A DNA stretch of 9,386 nucleotides from Lachnospiraceae bacterium UBA2868 (GCA_002350465.1 DEEW01000026.1:1042-10427); one strand, 5' to 3'; positions 1 through 7,850 are shown, counted from the stretch's first letter. Translations and numbers: made by a program. The notes: generated by a model from the letters alone, not told the origin.

Positions 1-161
1 CTGTTTCATTCGGAAACTGTGATCTTATCAATCCCAAAAGCGTTAAAGAGCAGATTGATGAAGTGATCAATGACCCGGAGGCGACATTCGTGATGGGAGA
101 GAAAGCCTTTTCGAGCCTGTATCCTTATTTGTGGGAGCAGGGATTTCTTAAGCGAGCATAA
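1..161 (+). CDS. 3' end of an unidentified gene of the polysaccharide locus (partial)
   Basis: An open frame enters from the left edge (first whole codon at 3) and ends at TAA 159-161, leaving about 52 C-terminal residues. It begins VSFGNCDLINP and ends YLWEQGFLKRA. The visible part is soluble-looking and mixed in charge, with no membrane segment or motif that I recognise. The stop lies 5 bases before the ABC transporter start, so the two are very probably cotranscribed. From position in the cluster it may be a glycosyltransferase or another sugar-modifying enzyme, but that is guilt by association. Codon use resembles the neighbours, which supports real coding sequence. Confidence 0.7.
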   Translation, partial: VSFGNCDLINPKSVKEQIDEVINDPEATFVMGEKAFSSLYPYLWEQGFLKRA

Positions 162-166
162 GGATT

Positions 167-1918
167 ATGACTATAATAAAGAAATTCAATTACATATTCG
201 ACACGAAGAGAAAGGTATTATCGGTACTGCTTTGTATCGGTCTGTTTATCGGAGCTTTAATGGAGCTTGTTGGTGTATCGCTGATTGCCCAGCTTGTGGA
301 AATGATCGGAAAGCCGGAGACAATACACACATCTAAGTGGATGAGCAGATTATATGATATGAGCGGGGCAGCATCGGACAGGGATTTTTTCCTGTATGCG
401 GTTCTTGTTCTGATAGCGGTATATCTGGTCAAAAATGTTTACCTTACAATAATAGGATATGCCAAGTTTACTTTCATATACAACAACCAGTTAAGGCTGT
501 CCGGCCGGCTCATCGACTGCTACCTTAAGAAGCCGTACACATACCATCTCGACAAGAACTCTGCGGAAATGATCAGGTCGATAATGCTTGATGCGGAGCG
601 GTTCTTCCAGATGCTGCTTACATTGTTTACGGTGTTTTCGGAAGTCATGGTTTCGGCTCTTTTATGTGTATATCTGATAATAGTGGACTGGATGATCACT
701 TTATCGGTCGTTGTTATTCTGCTTGTATTTTCGGGAATATATCTCCTTGCGTTTCATAAAAAGACAAAGAATAACGGCAAGATATCCCAGTACAATGACG
801 GTAAGATGCATCAGGCTATCAATCAGGCACTTGGTGCTGTCAAAGATATTAAGATTCTCCACAGGGAAAAGTACTTTGTAAATGATTTTACGAGGCATGG
901 AGCACAAAAATACAGAGCGGTCAGAAATAATGAGATACTTGGTATAGTTCCGGCTTATCTTATTGAAACGGTGTGTGTGGGAACAATACTTATGGTACTG
1001 GTTGTTAAGCTTTTTAACGGGCAGGACCTTAACGACATGATCCCGCAGCTTGCGGCATTTGCAATGGCGGCATTTAAACTGCTCCCTTCGGTAGGAAAGG
1101 TTGTTAATTATCTGAATCTCATAGTATTCCTAAAACCTTCGGCAGACCTTATTTATCGGGATATCAAGGACACCGAGGATATGCTGGGAGTTATGATTAA
1201 AGACTCCGACGATTCGGTAATGGAGCCTTCGGCAATCAGAGTCGAGAATGTATCATACAGATATCCGAACATGACGGAAAATGTTCTTACGGATGTTAAT
1301 ATGATGATACCGGATGGAGCATCGGTTGGACTTCTGGGACCTTCCGGTTCCGGAAAATCAACCATAGCCGATATCATCCTCGGGATACTGACACCGACCA
1401 ATGGACGGGTTATGTACGGAGATATGAACGTCCATGAGCATCCTATCAAATGGTCACGTAAGCTTGCATATATCCCGCAGGCCATATTCCTTGCCGATGA
1501 GTCAATCAAAAGTAACGTGGCGTTCGGAATAGAGGAAGAAGATATAGAGGAAGATAAAGTATGGCAGGCACTTCGCGAGGCGCAGCTCGATGAGTTTGTA
1601 AAATCACTTCCCGAAGGGCTTGATACGATGGTGGGAGAGCGTGGAGTGAGACTGTCCGGCGGTCAGAGACAGAGGATAGGTATAGCCAGGGCACTTTACG
1701 GGGATCCTGAGATAATGGTGCTGGATGAAGCGACATCCGCTTTGGATTCGGAGACCGAAGCCGCCGTAATGGAAGCGATAGACAGATTCCTGGGCAAAAA
1801 GACTCTGATAATAATCGCACACAGACTGACTACGATAAGCAACTGTCAGATCATATACAAGGTCAGCGACGGTAAAATCACCGATTATACGGAAAAATTC
1901 AGGAAAGAGAACGGCTGA
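167..1918 (+). CDS. ABC transporter, fused permease and ATPase; probable lipid-linked glycan flippase (PglK/MsbA type)
   Basis: A 583-residue half-transporter of the exporter class, expected to work as a homodimer in the cytoplasmic membrane. The N-terminal part has about six hydrophobic segments (roughly residues 15-43, 72-96, 147-195 as two spans, and 255-310). The C-terminal ATPase is complete: Walker A GPSGSGKST at 391-399, Q-loop Q438, signature LSGGQ at 496-500, Walker B ending LDE at 519-521, and switch histidine H552. The first helix (GALMELVGVS) resembles PglK-type transporters that flip undecaprenyl-linked oligosaccharide. With three sugar genes directly downstream, glycan export is the best guess; lipid or peptide export cannot be excluded. 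AAGGA (160-164) is a close-set ribosome binding site, and no other usable start lies nearby. Its TGA overlaps the next ATG by one base. Confidence 0.9.
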   Translation: MTIIKKFNYIFDTKRKVLSVLLCIGLFIGALMELVGVSLIAQLVEMIGKPETIHTSKWMSRLYDMSGAASDRDFFLYAVLVLIAVYLVKNVYLTIIGYAKFTFIYNNQLRLSGRLIDCYLKKPYTYHLDKNSAEMIRSIMLDAERFFQMLLTLFTVFSEVMVSALLCVYLIIVDWMITLSVVVILLVFSGIYLLAFHKKTKNNGKISQYNDGKMHQAINQALGAVKDIKILHREKYFVNDFTRHGAQKYRAVRNNEILGIVPAYLIETVCVGTILMVLVVKLFNGQDLNDMIPQLAAFAMAAFKLLPSVGKVVNYLNLIVFLKPSADLIYRDIKDTEDMLGVMIKDSDDSVMEPSAIRVENVSYRYPNMTENVLTDVNMMIPDGASVGLLGPSGSGKSTIADIILGILTPTNGRVMYGDMNVHEHPIKWSRKLAYIPQAIFLADESIKSNVAFGIEEEDIEEDKVWQALREAQLDEFVKSLPEGLDTMVGERGVRLSGGQRQRIGIARALYGDPEIMVLDEATSALDSETEAAVMEAIDRFLGKKTLIIIAHRLTTISNCQIIYKVSDGKITDYTEKFRKENG

Positions 1919-2907
1919 TGGATTACAAGCTGAGTGTTATATTCATAACATACAACCATGCCCAATACGTTGAAAAAGCACTCATGAGCGTCATAAACCA
2001 GAAGACGGACTTTCCGTTTGAGGTAGTTGTGGGCGATGACTGCTCCACGGACGGAACACAGGACATACTTAAAAGGATCGCATCCGGGCATCCCGAGGTA
2101 AAGCTTAACCTTCGGAGCGAAAACACCGGAGGGCGTCCGACACTTAATGTATATGAAACGACGAAGAAGTGTACCGGGCAGTATCTTGCGTATCTTGAAG
2201 GTGATGACTTCTGGACGGATGATCACAAGCTTCAGAAGCAGGTTGATTTTCTGGAAGATCATCCGGAGTATACTGCATGTACCCACTCAATGAAGATGGT
2301 GGATGAGAATGATGAGGAGATCACTGATCCGGAGACGCTGTCCATAGGGAGCCTGTATGACTGGAGCGGTGATTTTACATACGAGGATTACTGTTACAGC
2401 GGTAAGTGGCCGGGACACTACGCAAGTGTTGTGAGCCGCAACATATACAAAGCTCGGAAGTATGACTATACGATACTGTACCGGGCAAGCGATTTTACGG
2501 ATGATGCTCTGATCAATCTGTTCCTTCTTATGGAGGGCAAGATATACCGGATGGATGAAGTGATGAGTGTATGGAGATACGTGAAGAAGTCGGGAGCGGG
2601 CAACTGGAACTCCATTGCCATGAAGCGCAACATCGCCAGGGATGACTGCTATCTGTCCAAGACTATGATGCAGTGGATAGAGCAGTACAGACCGCTTAGT
2701 GATTATTCAAGGAAGAGATGCCTTGCGGACTTCGGACTGGCACTCAAGGAATACCTCAAGAGGCCAAACGCAGAAAATAAGCAGTTCCTGCGGGATATGT
2801 ACGAGTACGGCATCACCCACGTGGTTTTGAAGGACAGGAAGAGTTCGCTGTTTGGGTACAGCGTCAGGTATATTACAGATAAAGTATTTGGGAATGGGAA
2901 GAACTGA
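1918..2907 (+). CDS. family 2 (GT-A fold) glycosyltransferase
   Basis: A 329-residue cytoplasmic enzyme predicted to transfer a sugar from a nucleotide donor to a growing lipid-linked glycan. The N-terminus (LSVIFITYNHAQYVEKAL) is the typical GT2 beta-alpha opening. The nucleotide-binding acidic motif GDDCSTDGT falls at 39-47, and the metal-binding DXD equivalent is within EGDDFW at 94-99. A later segment, SVWRYVKKSGAGNW near 220-233, corresponds to the acceptor-side loop common in bacterial GT2 proteins. No membrane helix is evident, so it is not a processive synthase. The start codon overlaps the ABC transporter stop (TGATG), and a purine-rich AGGAAAG lies about 10 bases upstream, which suggests translational coupling. 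Donor and acceptor sugars cannot be read from sequence. Confidence 0.9.
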   Translation: MDYKLSVIFITYNHAQYVEKALMSVINQKTDFPFEVVVGDDCSTDGTQDILKRIASGHPEVKLNLRSENTGGRPTLNVYETTKKCTGQYLAYLEGDDFWTDDHKLQKQVDFLEDHPEYTACTHSMKMVDENDEEITDPETLSIGSLYDWSGDFTYEDYCYSGKWPGHYASVVSRNIYKARKYDYTILYRASDFTDDALINLFLLMEGKIYRMDEVMSVWRYVKKSGAGNWNSIAMKRNIARDDCYLSKTMMQWIEQYRPLSDYSRKRCLADFGLALKEYLKRPNAENKQFLRDMYEYGITHVVLKDRKSSLFGYSVRYITDKVFGNGKN

Positions 2908-2908
2908 T

Positions 2909-4021
2909 ATGAGAATAAACGTTATAAAATCATCCATGCCTCCTTTTGAGGAGTACGTCGAGGCCATAAAGCCCTTATGGGAATCGGTGTGGCTGACCAA
3001 TATGGGAGTCAATCATGAGAAACTGGCAGAGCGGTTGTGTGAATACCTGAAGGTTTCCAATGTGTCGCTGTTTGTAAACGGACATATGGCGCTTGAACTT
3101 GTTCTGCAGGCAATGGATCTTGAAGGCGAAGTCATAACGACTCCCTTTACCTTCGTGTCAACAACACATGCCATCGTAAGGAACGGGCTGACACCGGTGT
3201 TCTGTGACATCAATCCAAGAGACTATACAATGGATGTGAGCAAAATAGAAGAGCTCATAACAGACAGGACATGCGCGATAATTCCGGTTCATGTGTACGG
3301 ATGTCTGTGTGACGTTGAAGCGATAGAGGCTATTGCGAAGAAGCATAATCTGAAGGTCATATACGATGCTGCCCATGCGTTCGGAGTCGAGTACAAGGGC
3401 AGAGGCGTGGGCACATTCGGTGACGCATCCATGTTCAGCTTTCATGCGACAAAAGTGTTCCATACAATCGAGGGCGGAGCGATAACGACGGATGACAGGG
3501 AGCTTATATACAAGCTATGGAAGCTCAAGGATTTCGGAATCAAGGATGAAGAGGTTGTGGACGGTATCGGTGCGAATGCCAAGATGAACGAGTTCTGTGC
3601 GGTCATGGGATTGTGCAATCTCGACCACATAGATGAGGAGATCGCAAAGAGGGAAAAGGTTACAGGGCGTTACAGGCAGAATCTTGCGGACGTAAAGGGT
3701 ATTACGATCCTGCAGCCCCAGAAGGATGTCAAACCGAATCATGCCTACTTCCCCATAGTTGTTGATGAGAAGGAATTCGGTGCGGACCGTCAGGCGATAT
3801 ATGACAGATTAAGAGAGAATGACATTTATACGAGAAAATATTTCTATCCGCTGACAAGCGACATGGACTGCTACAGAGGAAGGTTTGACAGCAGTCTCAC
3901 ACCGGTGGCGAAGCAGATAGCCGAAAGGGTGCTGACGCTTCCTATGAGTGCCCATTTAACCGAGGAAGATGTGGACAGGATATGTGATATCATAAAGGAC
4001 TGCAGGGGTGCGATCAATTGA
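2909..4021 (+). CDS. DegT/DnrJ/EryC1/StrS-family sugar aminotransferase (VioA-like)
   Basis: A 370-residue PLP-dependent aminotransferase. Family members aminate a keto-sugar nucleotide, usually with glutamate as amino donor. The Schiff-base lysine is K182 in SFHATKVF, and the PLP-contacting aspartate is D153 in the YDAAHAFG motif. The N-terminal PPFEEYV...WLTNMG segment recalls VioA-like enzymes, which make dTDP-4-amino-4,6-dideoxyglucose (viosamine); that specificity is an inference. The start was set at ATG 2909, one base after the GT2 stop, with GGGAAG just upstream. A longer frame from 2852 would lie inside the GT2 gene and add 19 residues that do not look like the family. Its TGA overlaps the TTG start of the next gene. 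Synthesis of the keto-sugar substrate must be encoded elsewhere. Confidence 0.9.
   Translation: MRINVIKSSMPPFEEYVEAIKPLWESVWLTNMGVNHEKLAERLCEYLKVSNVSLFVNGHMALELVLQAMDLEGEVITTPFTFVSTTHAIVRNGLTPVFCDINPRDYTMDVSKIEELITDRTCAIIPVHVYGCLCDVEAIEAIAKKHNLKVIYDAAHAFGVEYKGRGVGTFGDASMFSFHATKVFHTIEGGAITTDDRELIYKLWKLKDFGIKDEEVVDGIGANAKMNEFCAVMGLCNLDHIDEEIAKREKVTGRYRQNLADVKGITILQPQKDVKPNHAYFPIVVDEKEFGADRQAIYDRLRENDIYTRKYFYPLTSDMDCYRGRFDSSLTPVAKQIAERVLTLPMSAHLTEEDVDRICDIIKDCRGAIN
4004..4010 (+). promoter_or_regulatory. ribosome binding site fixing the TTG start of the GT11 gene
   Basis: AGGGGTG sits 7 bases before TTG 4018, inside the last codons of the aminotransferase. With the 4-base TTGA stop/start overlap it argues for translational coupling and for the non-ATG start. 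Confidence 0.7.
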
Positions 4022-4956
4022 TAATCGTAAGATTTACATCAGGGCTTGGGAACCAGATGTTCCAGTATAATCTGTACAGTTTCTTAAGGGAGCGGTATCC
4101 CGAGGCGCAGGTTCGGGCCGATGTCACCTGGTTTTATACCGATGACGAGCACCACGGATTTGAACTTCGAAGGATATTCGAAAATGTCCCCGGTTCAAAA
4201 TTCAGGCTTGATGAGGCAACAACAAAAGAGATATATTCGGTATCGGGACAGATCCCGACGCCAATAAAGGGGCCGCTTGCAAGAGGTATCAAGTTCCTGT
4301 TAGGCCCTGTGAACCGGAAGCTTCGCGAGGCGGGAAAGATTGAGAAGAGCGGCAGAACCTTCGACGCACTTTCCGAAAAAATATCATACGAAGAGCTTTG
4401 CAGCCTCGATCCCGGGAAGAACTACTATATCTTCGGATTTTTTATCGAAGAAGATTATTACAGGGACAGGGTGGACAAGCTTAAGCAGGAGCTTGTATTT
4501 CCGCCCCTTATGGGAGAAAATAAGTCGCTGGCTGATAAGATGGAGAAGGAGAACTCAGTTTCCATCCATGTACGGCGGGGAGATTATCTGTCGCAGACAT
4601 ATGCGGGACGATTTTTGTGCCTTGAGAGAGATTACTACGAAGAAGCGGTCAGGATCATCCGTGAGAAGATGGAAAATCCCGTATTCTACATATTCTCGGA
4701 AGATGAGGAGTATGTAAAGCGGGAATTTGCGTGGCTTGATAACAAGACGATAGTAAACATCAACAAAGGGAACGACAGCTTCAGGGATATGCAGCTTATG
4801 AGCAAATGCAAGGCGAACATCATCGCAAATTCAACCTTCAGCCAGCTTGCGGCAATCCTTAACGATAATCCCGGGCATATAACAGTCTATCCCGCAAAGT
4901 ATATGGCGGATGAGGAAACGGAAGTCCGCACTATGCCGGGCTGGATCAGAGTGTAG
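4018..4956 (+). CDS. GT11 family glycosyltransferase, probable alpha-1,2-fucosyltransferase
   Basis: A 312-residue soluble enzyme expected to transfer L-fucose from GDP-fucose onto a glycan acceptor, often terminal galactose. The GT11 N-terminal motif GLGNQMFQY is at 9-17, the HHGFEL block at 45-50, and the hallmark donor-binding HVRRGDY at 184-190. The C-terminal motif is ANSTFSQLAAIL at 270-281; as I recall, characterised members have WWGAW-like residues where this one has QLAAI. The start is TTG at 4018. It is preceded by AGGGGTG (4004-4010) with 7-base spacing and overlaps the aminotransferase stop by 4 bases. The next ATG would remove the GLGNQ motif, so TTG is preferred. It is the last polysaccharide gene in the window. 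Confidence 0.88.
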   Translation: MIIVRFTSGLGNQMFQYNLYSFLRERYPEAQVRADVTWFYTDDEHHGFELRRIFENVPGSKFRLDEATTKEIYSVSGQIPTPIKGPLARGIKFLLGPVNRKLREAGKIEKSGRTFDALSEKISYEELCSLDPGKNYYIFGFFIEEDYYRDRVDKLKQELVFPPLMGENKSLADKMEKENSVSIHVRRGDYLSQTYAGRFLCLERDYYEEAVRIIREKMENPVFYIFSEDEEYVKREFAWLDNKTIVNINKGNDSFRDMQLMSKCKANIIANSTFSQLAAILNDNPGHITVYPAKYMADEETEVRTMPGWIRV

Positions 4957-4986
4957 AGTGGCGATAAAGCGAAGGAGATGCTTCAT

Positions 4987-5418
4987 ATGACACCGATGGT
5001 ATGGCTTATCATACTGATCATATGTCTCGTGATCGAGTTTGTCAGGATCGAGCTTATTGGCGCCTGCGGAGCGGGAGGCGCTCTTGTGGGGCTTGTCCTT
5101 AATATACTCGGGTTTAACCCGTTTCTTCAGATAGCAGCAGCTGTAGCCGTCGCGGTTTTTTTGTTCATAGTTGTCAGGCCTGTAGGAATGAAATATATTA
5201 TGAGGGCACGGCGGGAGAAGCAGCTTATGGAGCTTGAAGGCAGAGATGCGATAGTTACGGTCAGGATAGATAACACAAACGAGTCGGGAGTTGTCAGGAT
5301 CGGTAACAAAAACTGGTCCGCAAGGAGCAACCGGCCCAACGGAATCATATATGAAGGTGAAGTAGTAACGGTTGTGGCAATGCGGGGAAACGTGGCATAC
5401 GTTGACCGCAAGAGATAG
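4987..5418 (+). CDS. NfeD-like membrane protein with OB-fold tail (short form)
   Basis: A 143-residue membrane protein. It has three hydrophobic helices (about residues 3-24, 25-43 and 46-66), a basic stretch (MRARREK, 71-77), then a beta-rich domain at about 82-140 matching the NfeD C-terminal OB fold (GRDAIVTVRI, GVVRIGNKNWSA, and the final G-V-AYVDR). Long NfeD proteins also carry a ClpP-like serine protease domain, which is absent here. Short forms usually act with SPFH/flotillin-type proteins in membrane organisation, but no SPFH gene is adjacent. The start is placed at ATG 4987 because AAGGAG (4972-4977) has 9-base spacing to it; ATG 4978 abuts that site with no spacing. The gap to the fucosyltransferase is 30 bases with no visible terminator. 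Confidence 0.82.
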   Translation: MTPMVWLIILIICLVIEFVRIELIGACGAGGALVGLVLNILGFNPFLQIAAAVAVAVFLFIVVRPVGMKYIMRARREKQLMELEGRDAIVTVRIDNTNESGVVRIGNKNWSARSNRPNGIIYEGEVVTVVAMRGNVAYVDRKR

Positions 5419-5455
5419 AATAAATCATTATCAAGGAAGAAGAGAGGCGGATAAG

Positions 5456-6442
5456 ATGAGTTTAAAGGGACGGGATTTTTTGACGCTCAAGGATTTTACG
5501 AAGGAAGAGATCGAGGAGTTTCTCGACCTTGCCGCGGAGCTCAAGGAGAAGAAGAAAAAAGGAATATTCGACAGACAGTATCCGGGTAAAAATGTTGCCC
5601 TTATATTCGAGAAGACCAGTACGAGAACGAGATGTTCATTCGAGGTTGCGGCTCATGATATGGGAATGGGCGCCACGTTTCTGGATCCCAGGGCCTCACA
5701 GATCGGCAAGAAGGAAAGTATTGCCGATACTGCCTGCGTGCTCAGCCGTATGTATGACGGCATAGAGTACAGGGGCTTTGAGCAGTCCATAGTCGAGGAG
5801 CTCGCCAAGTATGCGGATGTTCCGGTGTGGAACGGCCTGACAAACGAGTACCATCCGACACAGATGCTCGCCGACCTGCTGACAATAAGGGAACACCTCG
5901 GCACGATAGAGGGCAGAAAGCTGGTATATATGGGGGACGCAAGATACAACATGGGCAATTCCCTTATGATCGCCTGTGCCAAGATGGGAATGCACTTCGT
6001 CGCAGGAACGAGCAGGAAGTATTTCCCGAACGCAAAGCTTGTTAAAGAGTGCGAAGAGTTCGCGAAGATCTCCGGCGGTTCTGTAGCTTTTGAAGAAGAC
6101 GCATACAAAGCCGTAAAGGATGCGGATATAGTGTACACGGATGTGTGGGTTTCCATGGGTGAGCCCGATGAGGTATGGGAGGAGAGAATCCGCGACCTGA
6201 CACCTTACAAGGTTACGATGGATCTTATGAAGCATGCCAAGCCTGATGCCATCTTCCTGCACTGCCTGCCTGCGTTCCATGACCGCAACACAGCCATCGG
6301 ACGGGAAATGGGGGAGAGATTCGGCATTGCCGATATGGAAGTTACCGACGAGGTATTCCAGAAATATGCAAATGTCGTATTCGATGAGGCAGAAAATCGT
6401 ATGCATACCATAAAGGCCGTTATGGCGGCAACACTGGGGTGA
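5456..6442 (+). CDS. argF: ornithine carbamoyltransferase
   Basis: A 328-residue cytoplasmic enzyme making citrulline from ornithine and carbamoyl phosphate, the sixth step of arginine synthesis. All signature elements are intact: carbamoyl-phosphate loop STRTR at 55-59, HPTQ at 133-136, the ornithine-binding SMG loop DVWVSMG at 229-235, and HCLPAFHD at 269-276 with the catalytic cysteine C270. The length matches the family. The start is at ATG 5456 (MSLKGRDFLTL), preceded by AGAGAGG (5441-5447); a longer frame from 5372 runs into the NfeD gene and is rejected. An anabolic role is preferred over catabolic ArcB because no arcA or arcC lies nearby, though sequence alone does not separate them. 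No other arginine gene and no clear ArgR operator is present. Confidence 0.95.
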   Translation: MSLKGRDFLTLKDFTKEEIEEFLDLAAELKEKKKKGIFDRQYPGKNVALIFEKTSTRTRCSFEVAAHDMGMGATFLDPRASQIGKKESIADTACVLSRMYDGIEYRGFEQSIVEELAKYADVPVWNGLTNEYHPTQMLADLLTIREHLGTIEGRKLVYMGDARYNMGNSLMIACAKMGMHFVAGTSRKYFPNAKLVKECEEFAKISGGSVAFEEDAYKAVKDADIVYTDVWVSMGEPDEVWEERIRDLTPYKVTMDLMKHAKPDAIFLHCLPAFHDRNTAIGREMGERFGIADMEVTDEVFQKYANVVFDEAENRMHTIKAVMAATLG

Positions 6443-6447
6443 TATGA

Positions 6448-6747
6448 ATGAACACTGAGATAATCGATTACCTCAAGGCACTGTCCAAGAAGGAATTCTT
6501 CTATGTAAGCCTTGCGGATATGGTACTTTCCATAACGATCATAATATGCGGGGCAATATCGCTCTCTACCGGAGCAACAACGCTTCTGTATATGATAATG
6601 TTTGCGTGTGCAACGGCACTTCTGGGGTTTAACAGCTACAAGTGCTTCAAGCGGGGCTCGAAGAACGGATGGGTGTTTGCCATACTCGGAGTGGGATTTG
6701 CCACAATTACAGGCATATGCATCTATGCCCTTATCGGAGGGATCTAG
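6448..6747 (+). CDS. small three-helix membrane protein of unknown function
   Basis: A 99-residue protein that I do not recognise. Three hydrophobic segments are visible, at about 17-40, 44-62 and 74-97. The N-terminus (K10, K14, K15) and the loop between helices 2 and 3 (KCFKRGSK, 65-72) are basic. By the positive-inside rule both should be cytoplasmic, leaving the short C-terminus outside. There is no cleavable signal peptide and no catalytic motif. The start at 6448 follows GGGGTGA (6436-6442), which overlaps the argF stop. A nearby ATG at 6444 meets a stop after four codons. The TAG stop is immediately followed by the next gene's ATG, so the two are probably translated together. Confidence 0.8.
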   Translation: MNTEIIDYLKALSKKEFFYVSLADMVLSITIIICGAISLSTGATTLLYMIMFACATALLGFNSYKCFKRGSKNGWVFAILGVGFATITGICIYALIGGI

Positions 6748-7083
6748 ATGGATACTTCGAAGGTGATACTGTGCGGGGCGAACTCTTACGAGCAGAAATA
6801 CTATTTTAACGAGAAATTTGCGAAGATCCCCGAATCGATACAGGAGGAACTCCATATAATATGCGTACTTTTTACGGAAGAAGTGGGCGGAGCCTTCATG
6901 ATCGGGTTTGACGAGGACGGGTCGGTGATGCTCATTACCGACGCTAACGAGGACGACATATTATATGATGAGATAGGAGCGGGGCTCTTGGTAAAGGAAG
7001 TTCAAAAGAGAAAGAGCGAGCTTTTTGAGAGTCTCGAGATGTTCTACAAAACATTTATTGATACGCAAAACGGAGGAGAATGA
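6748..7083 (+). CDS. small acidic cytosolic protein, DUF6145-like, function unknown
   Basis: A 111-residue acidic protein without membrane segments. The pattern [15 protein letters not shown] near the start, then [15 protein letters not shown] and [24 protein letters not shown], resembles what I recall of the DUF6145 proteins of Clostridia. That family match is from memory and unchecked. Its function is unknown; the negative cluster [10 protein letters not shown] (about 67-77) is the most distinctive feature. The start at 6748 is well supported by GGAGGGA (6736-6742), which lies in the last codons of the membrane protein gene, and there is no intergenic base. The C-terminal codons (NGGE) encode the GGAGGAG ribosome binding site of coaX, so expression of the two is linked. 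Confidence 0.8.
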   Translation: MDTSKVILCGANSYEQKYYFNEKFAKIPESIQEELHIICVLFTEEVGGAFMIGFDEDGSVMLITDANEDDILYDEIGAGLLVKEVQKRKSELFESLEMFYKTFIDTQNGGE

Positions 7084-7850
7084 TGTTACTCGTACTTGAT
7101 GTAGGAAATACAAATATCACATGCGGAATATATGATGGTGACAAGCTTGCCCATACATTCAGGATCATGAGCAAGACCCCCAGGACTTCGGATGAGTTCG
7201 GGGTTGCCATATGCGATCTTGCCGCCAGGCAGGGTGTGGACCCGAAGGAGGTAGACGGTGTTGCCATAGCTTCCGTAGTTCCCAACATAATGCATTCACT
7301 TATCGCAAGCGTGAAGAAGTACTTTAACATAGATCCGCTTGTAGTAGGCCCGGGAGTAAAGACCGGCATCAAGATAGACACCCCCAACCCGAAGGAGATA
7401 GGCCCGGATCGAATAGTCGATGCGGTTGCAGCATACGAGAAGTTCGGAGGCCCCATACTGGTGCTTGATTTTGGTACAGCAACAACCTATGACCTTGTTA
7501 CGGACGACGGGAGATTTACGGTGGGAATCACGGCACCGGGAGTCAGGATCAGTGCCGAGGCATTATGGATGGGAACCGCAAAGCTTCCCGAGATTGAGAT
7601 CGTAATGCCCAAATCGATACTTGCAAACGATACGATATGGTCTATGCAGGCAGGACTTATGTACGGCCAGATCGGACAGACCGAATACATAATCAAACAG
7701 GTGAAGAAGGAGACCGGCTACGATAAGCTGAAGGTGGTTGCAACCGGAGGTCTGGGCAGGATCATCTCCAATGAGACCGACATGATCGACGAGTACGATC
7801 CGGATCTGACACTTGAGGGATTGAGACTCATATATGCTAAAAATAGGTAA
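7083..7850 (+). CDS. coaX: type III pantothenate kinase
   Basis: A 255-residue cytoplasmic kinase for the first step of coenzyme A synthesis: ATP plus pantothenate to 4'-phosphopantothenate. It belongs to the acetate/sugar kinase fold. The N-terminal phosphate motif DVGNTN is at 6-11, GPDR of the substrate site at 107-110, and the second phosphate/catalytic segment DFGTATTYD at 129-137 with D129 the likely base. The GITAPG...SAEALW block follows. The family is known to need a monovalent cation and to escape CoA feedback inhibition. Start ATG 7083 gives 6-base spacing to GGAGG (7072-7076) and the usual [11 protein letters not shown] opening; ATG 7080 gives only 3. The DUF6145-like stop overlaps the start by one base. 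Confidence 0.95.
   Translation: MLLVLDVGNTNITCGIYDGDKLAHTFRIMSKTPRTSDEFGVAICDLAARQGVDPKEVDGVAIASVVPNIMHSLIASVKKYFNIDPLVVGPGVKTGIKIDTPNPKEIGPDRIVDAVAAYEKFGGPILVLDFGTATTYDLVTDDGRFTVGITAPGVRISAEALWMGTAKLPEIEIVMPKSILANDTIWSMQAGLMYGQIGQTEYIIKQVKKETGYDKLKVVATGGLGRIISNETDMIDEYDPDLTLEGLRLIYAKNR

Noticed and set aside
2852..2908. Extended N-terminus of the aminotransferase from an upstream ATG.
   Set aside because: It lies entirely within the 3' end of the GT2 gene and adds residues unlike the family; ATG 2909 fits the usual start much better.
4066..4071. TATAAT inside the fucosyltransferase gene as an internal promoter.
   Set aside because: No acceptable -35 lies 16-18 bases upstream; the hexamer is part of the codons for QYNL.
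5402..5431. Possible argF promoter, TTGACC-N18-CATTAT.
   Set aside because: The -10 has only 4 of 6 matches, the -35 lies in the NfeD coding sequence, and the resulting leader would be under 20 bases. Too weak to annotate without start mapping.
5543..5561. AAGGAG followed by a run of six A in argF, resembling a frameshift site with an upstream stimulator.
   Set aside because: The run encodes the lysine-rich stretch KEKKKK of a normal-length enzyme. A -1 shift meets a stop within about ten codons, and no structured stimulator is visible downstream.
5696..6406. A 236-codon open frame on the minus strand, and a second of 216 codons at 6205-6855.
   Set aside because: Both lie opposite argF, whose motifs are all intact, and the second continues opposite the small membrane protein gene. 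Neither translation shows a recognisable domain. They look like by-products of codon bias.
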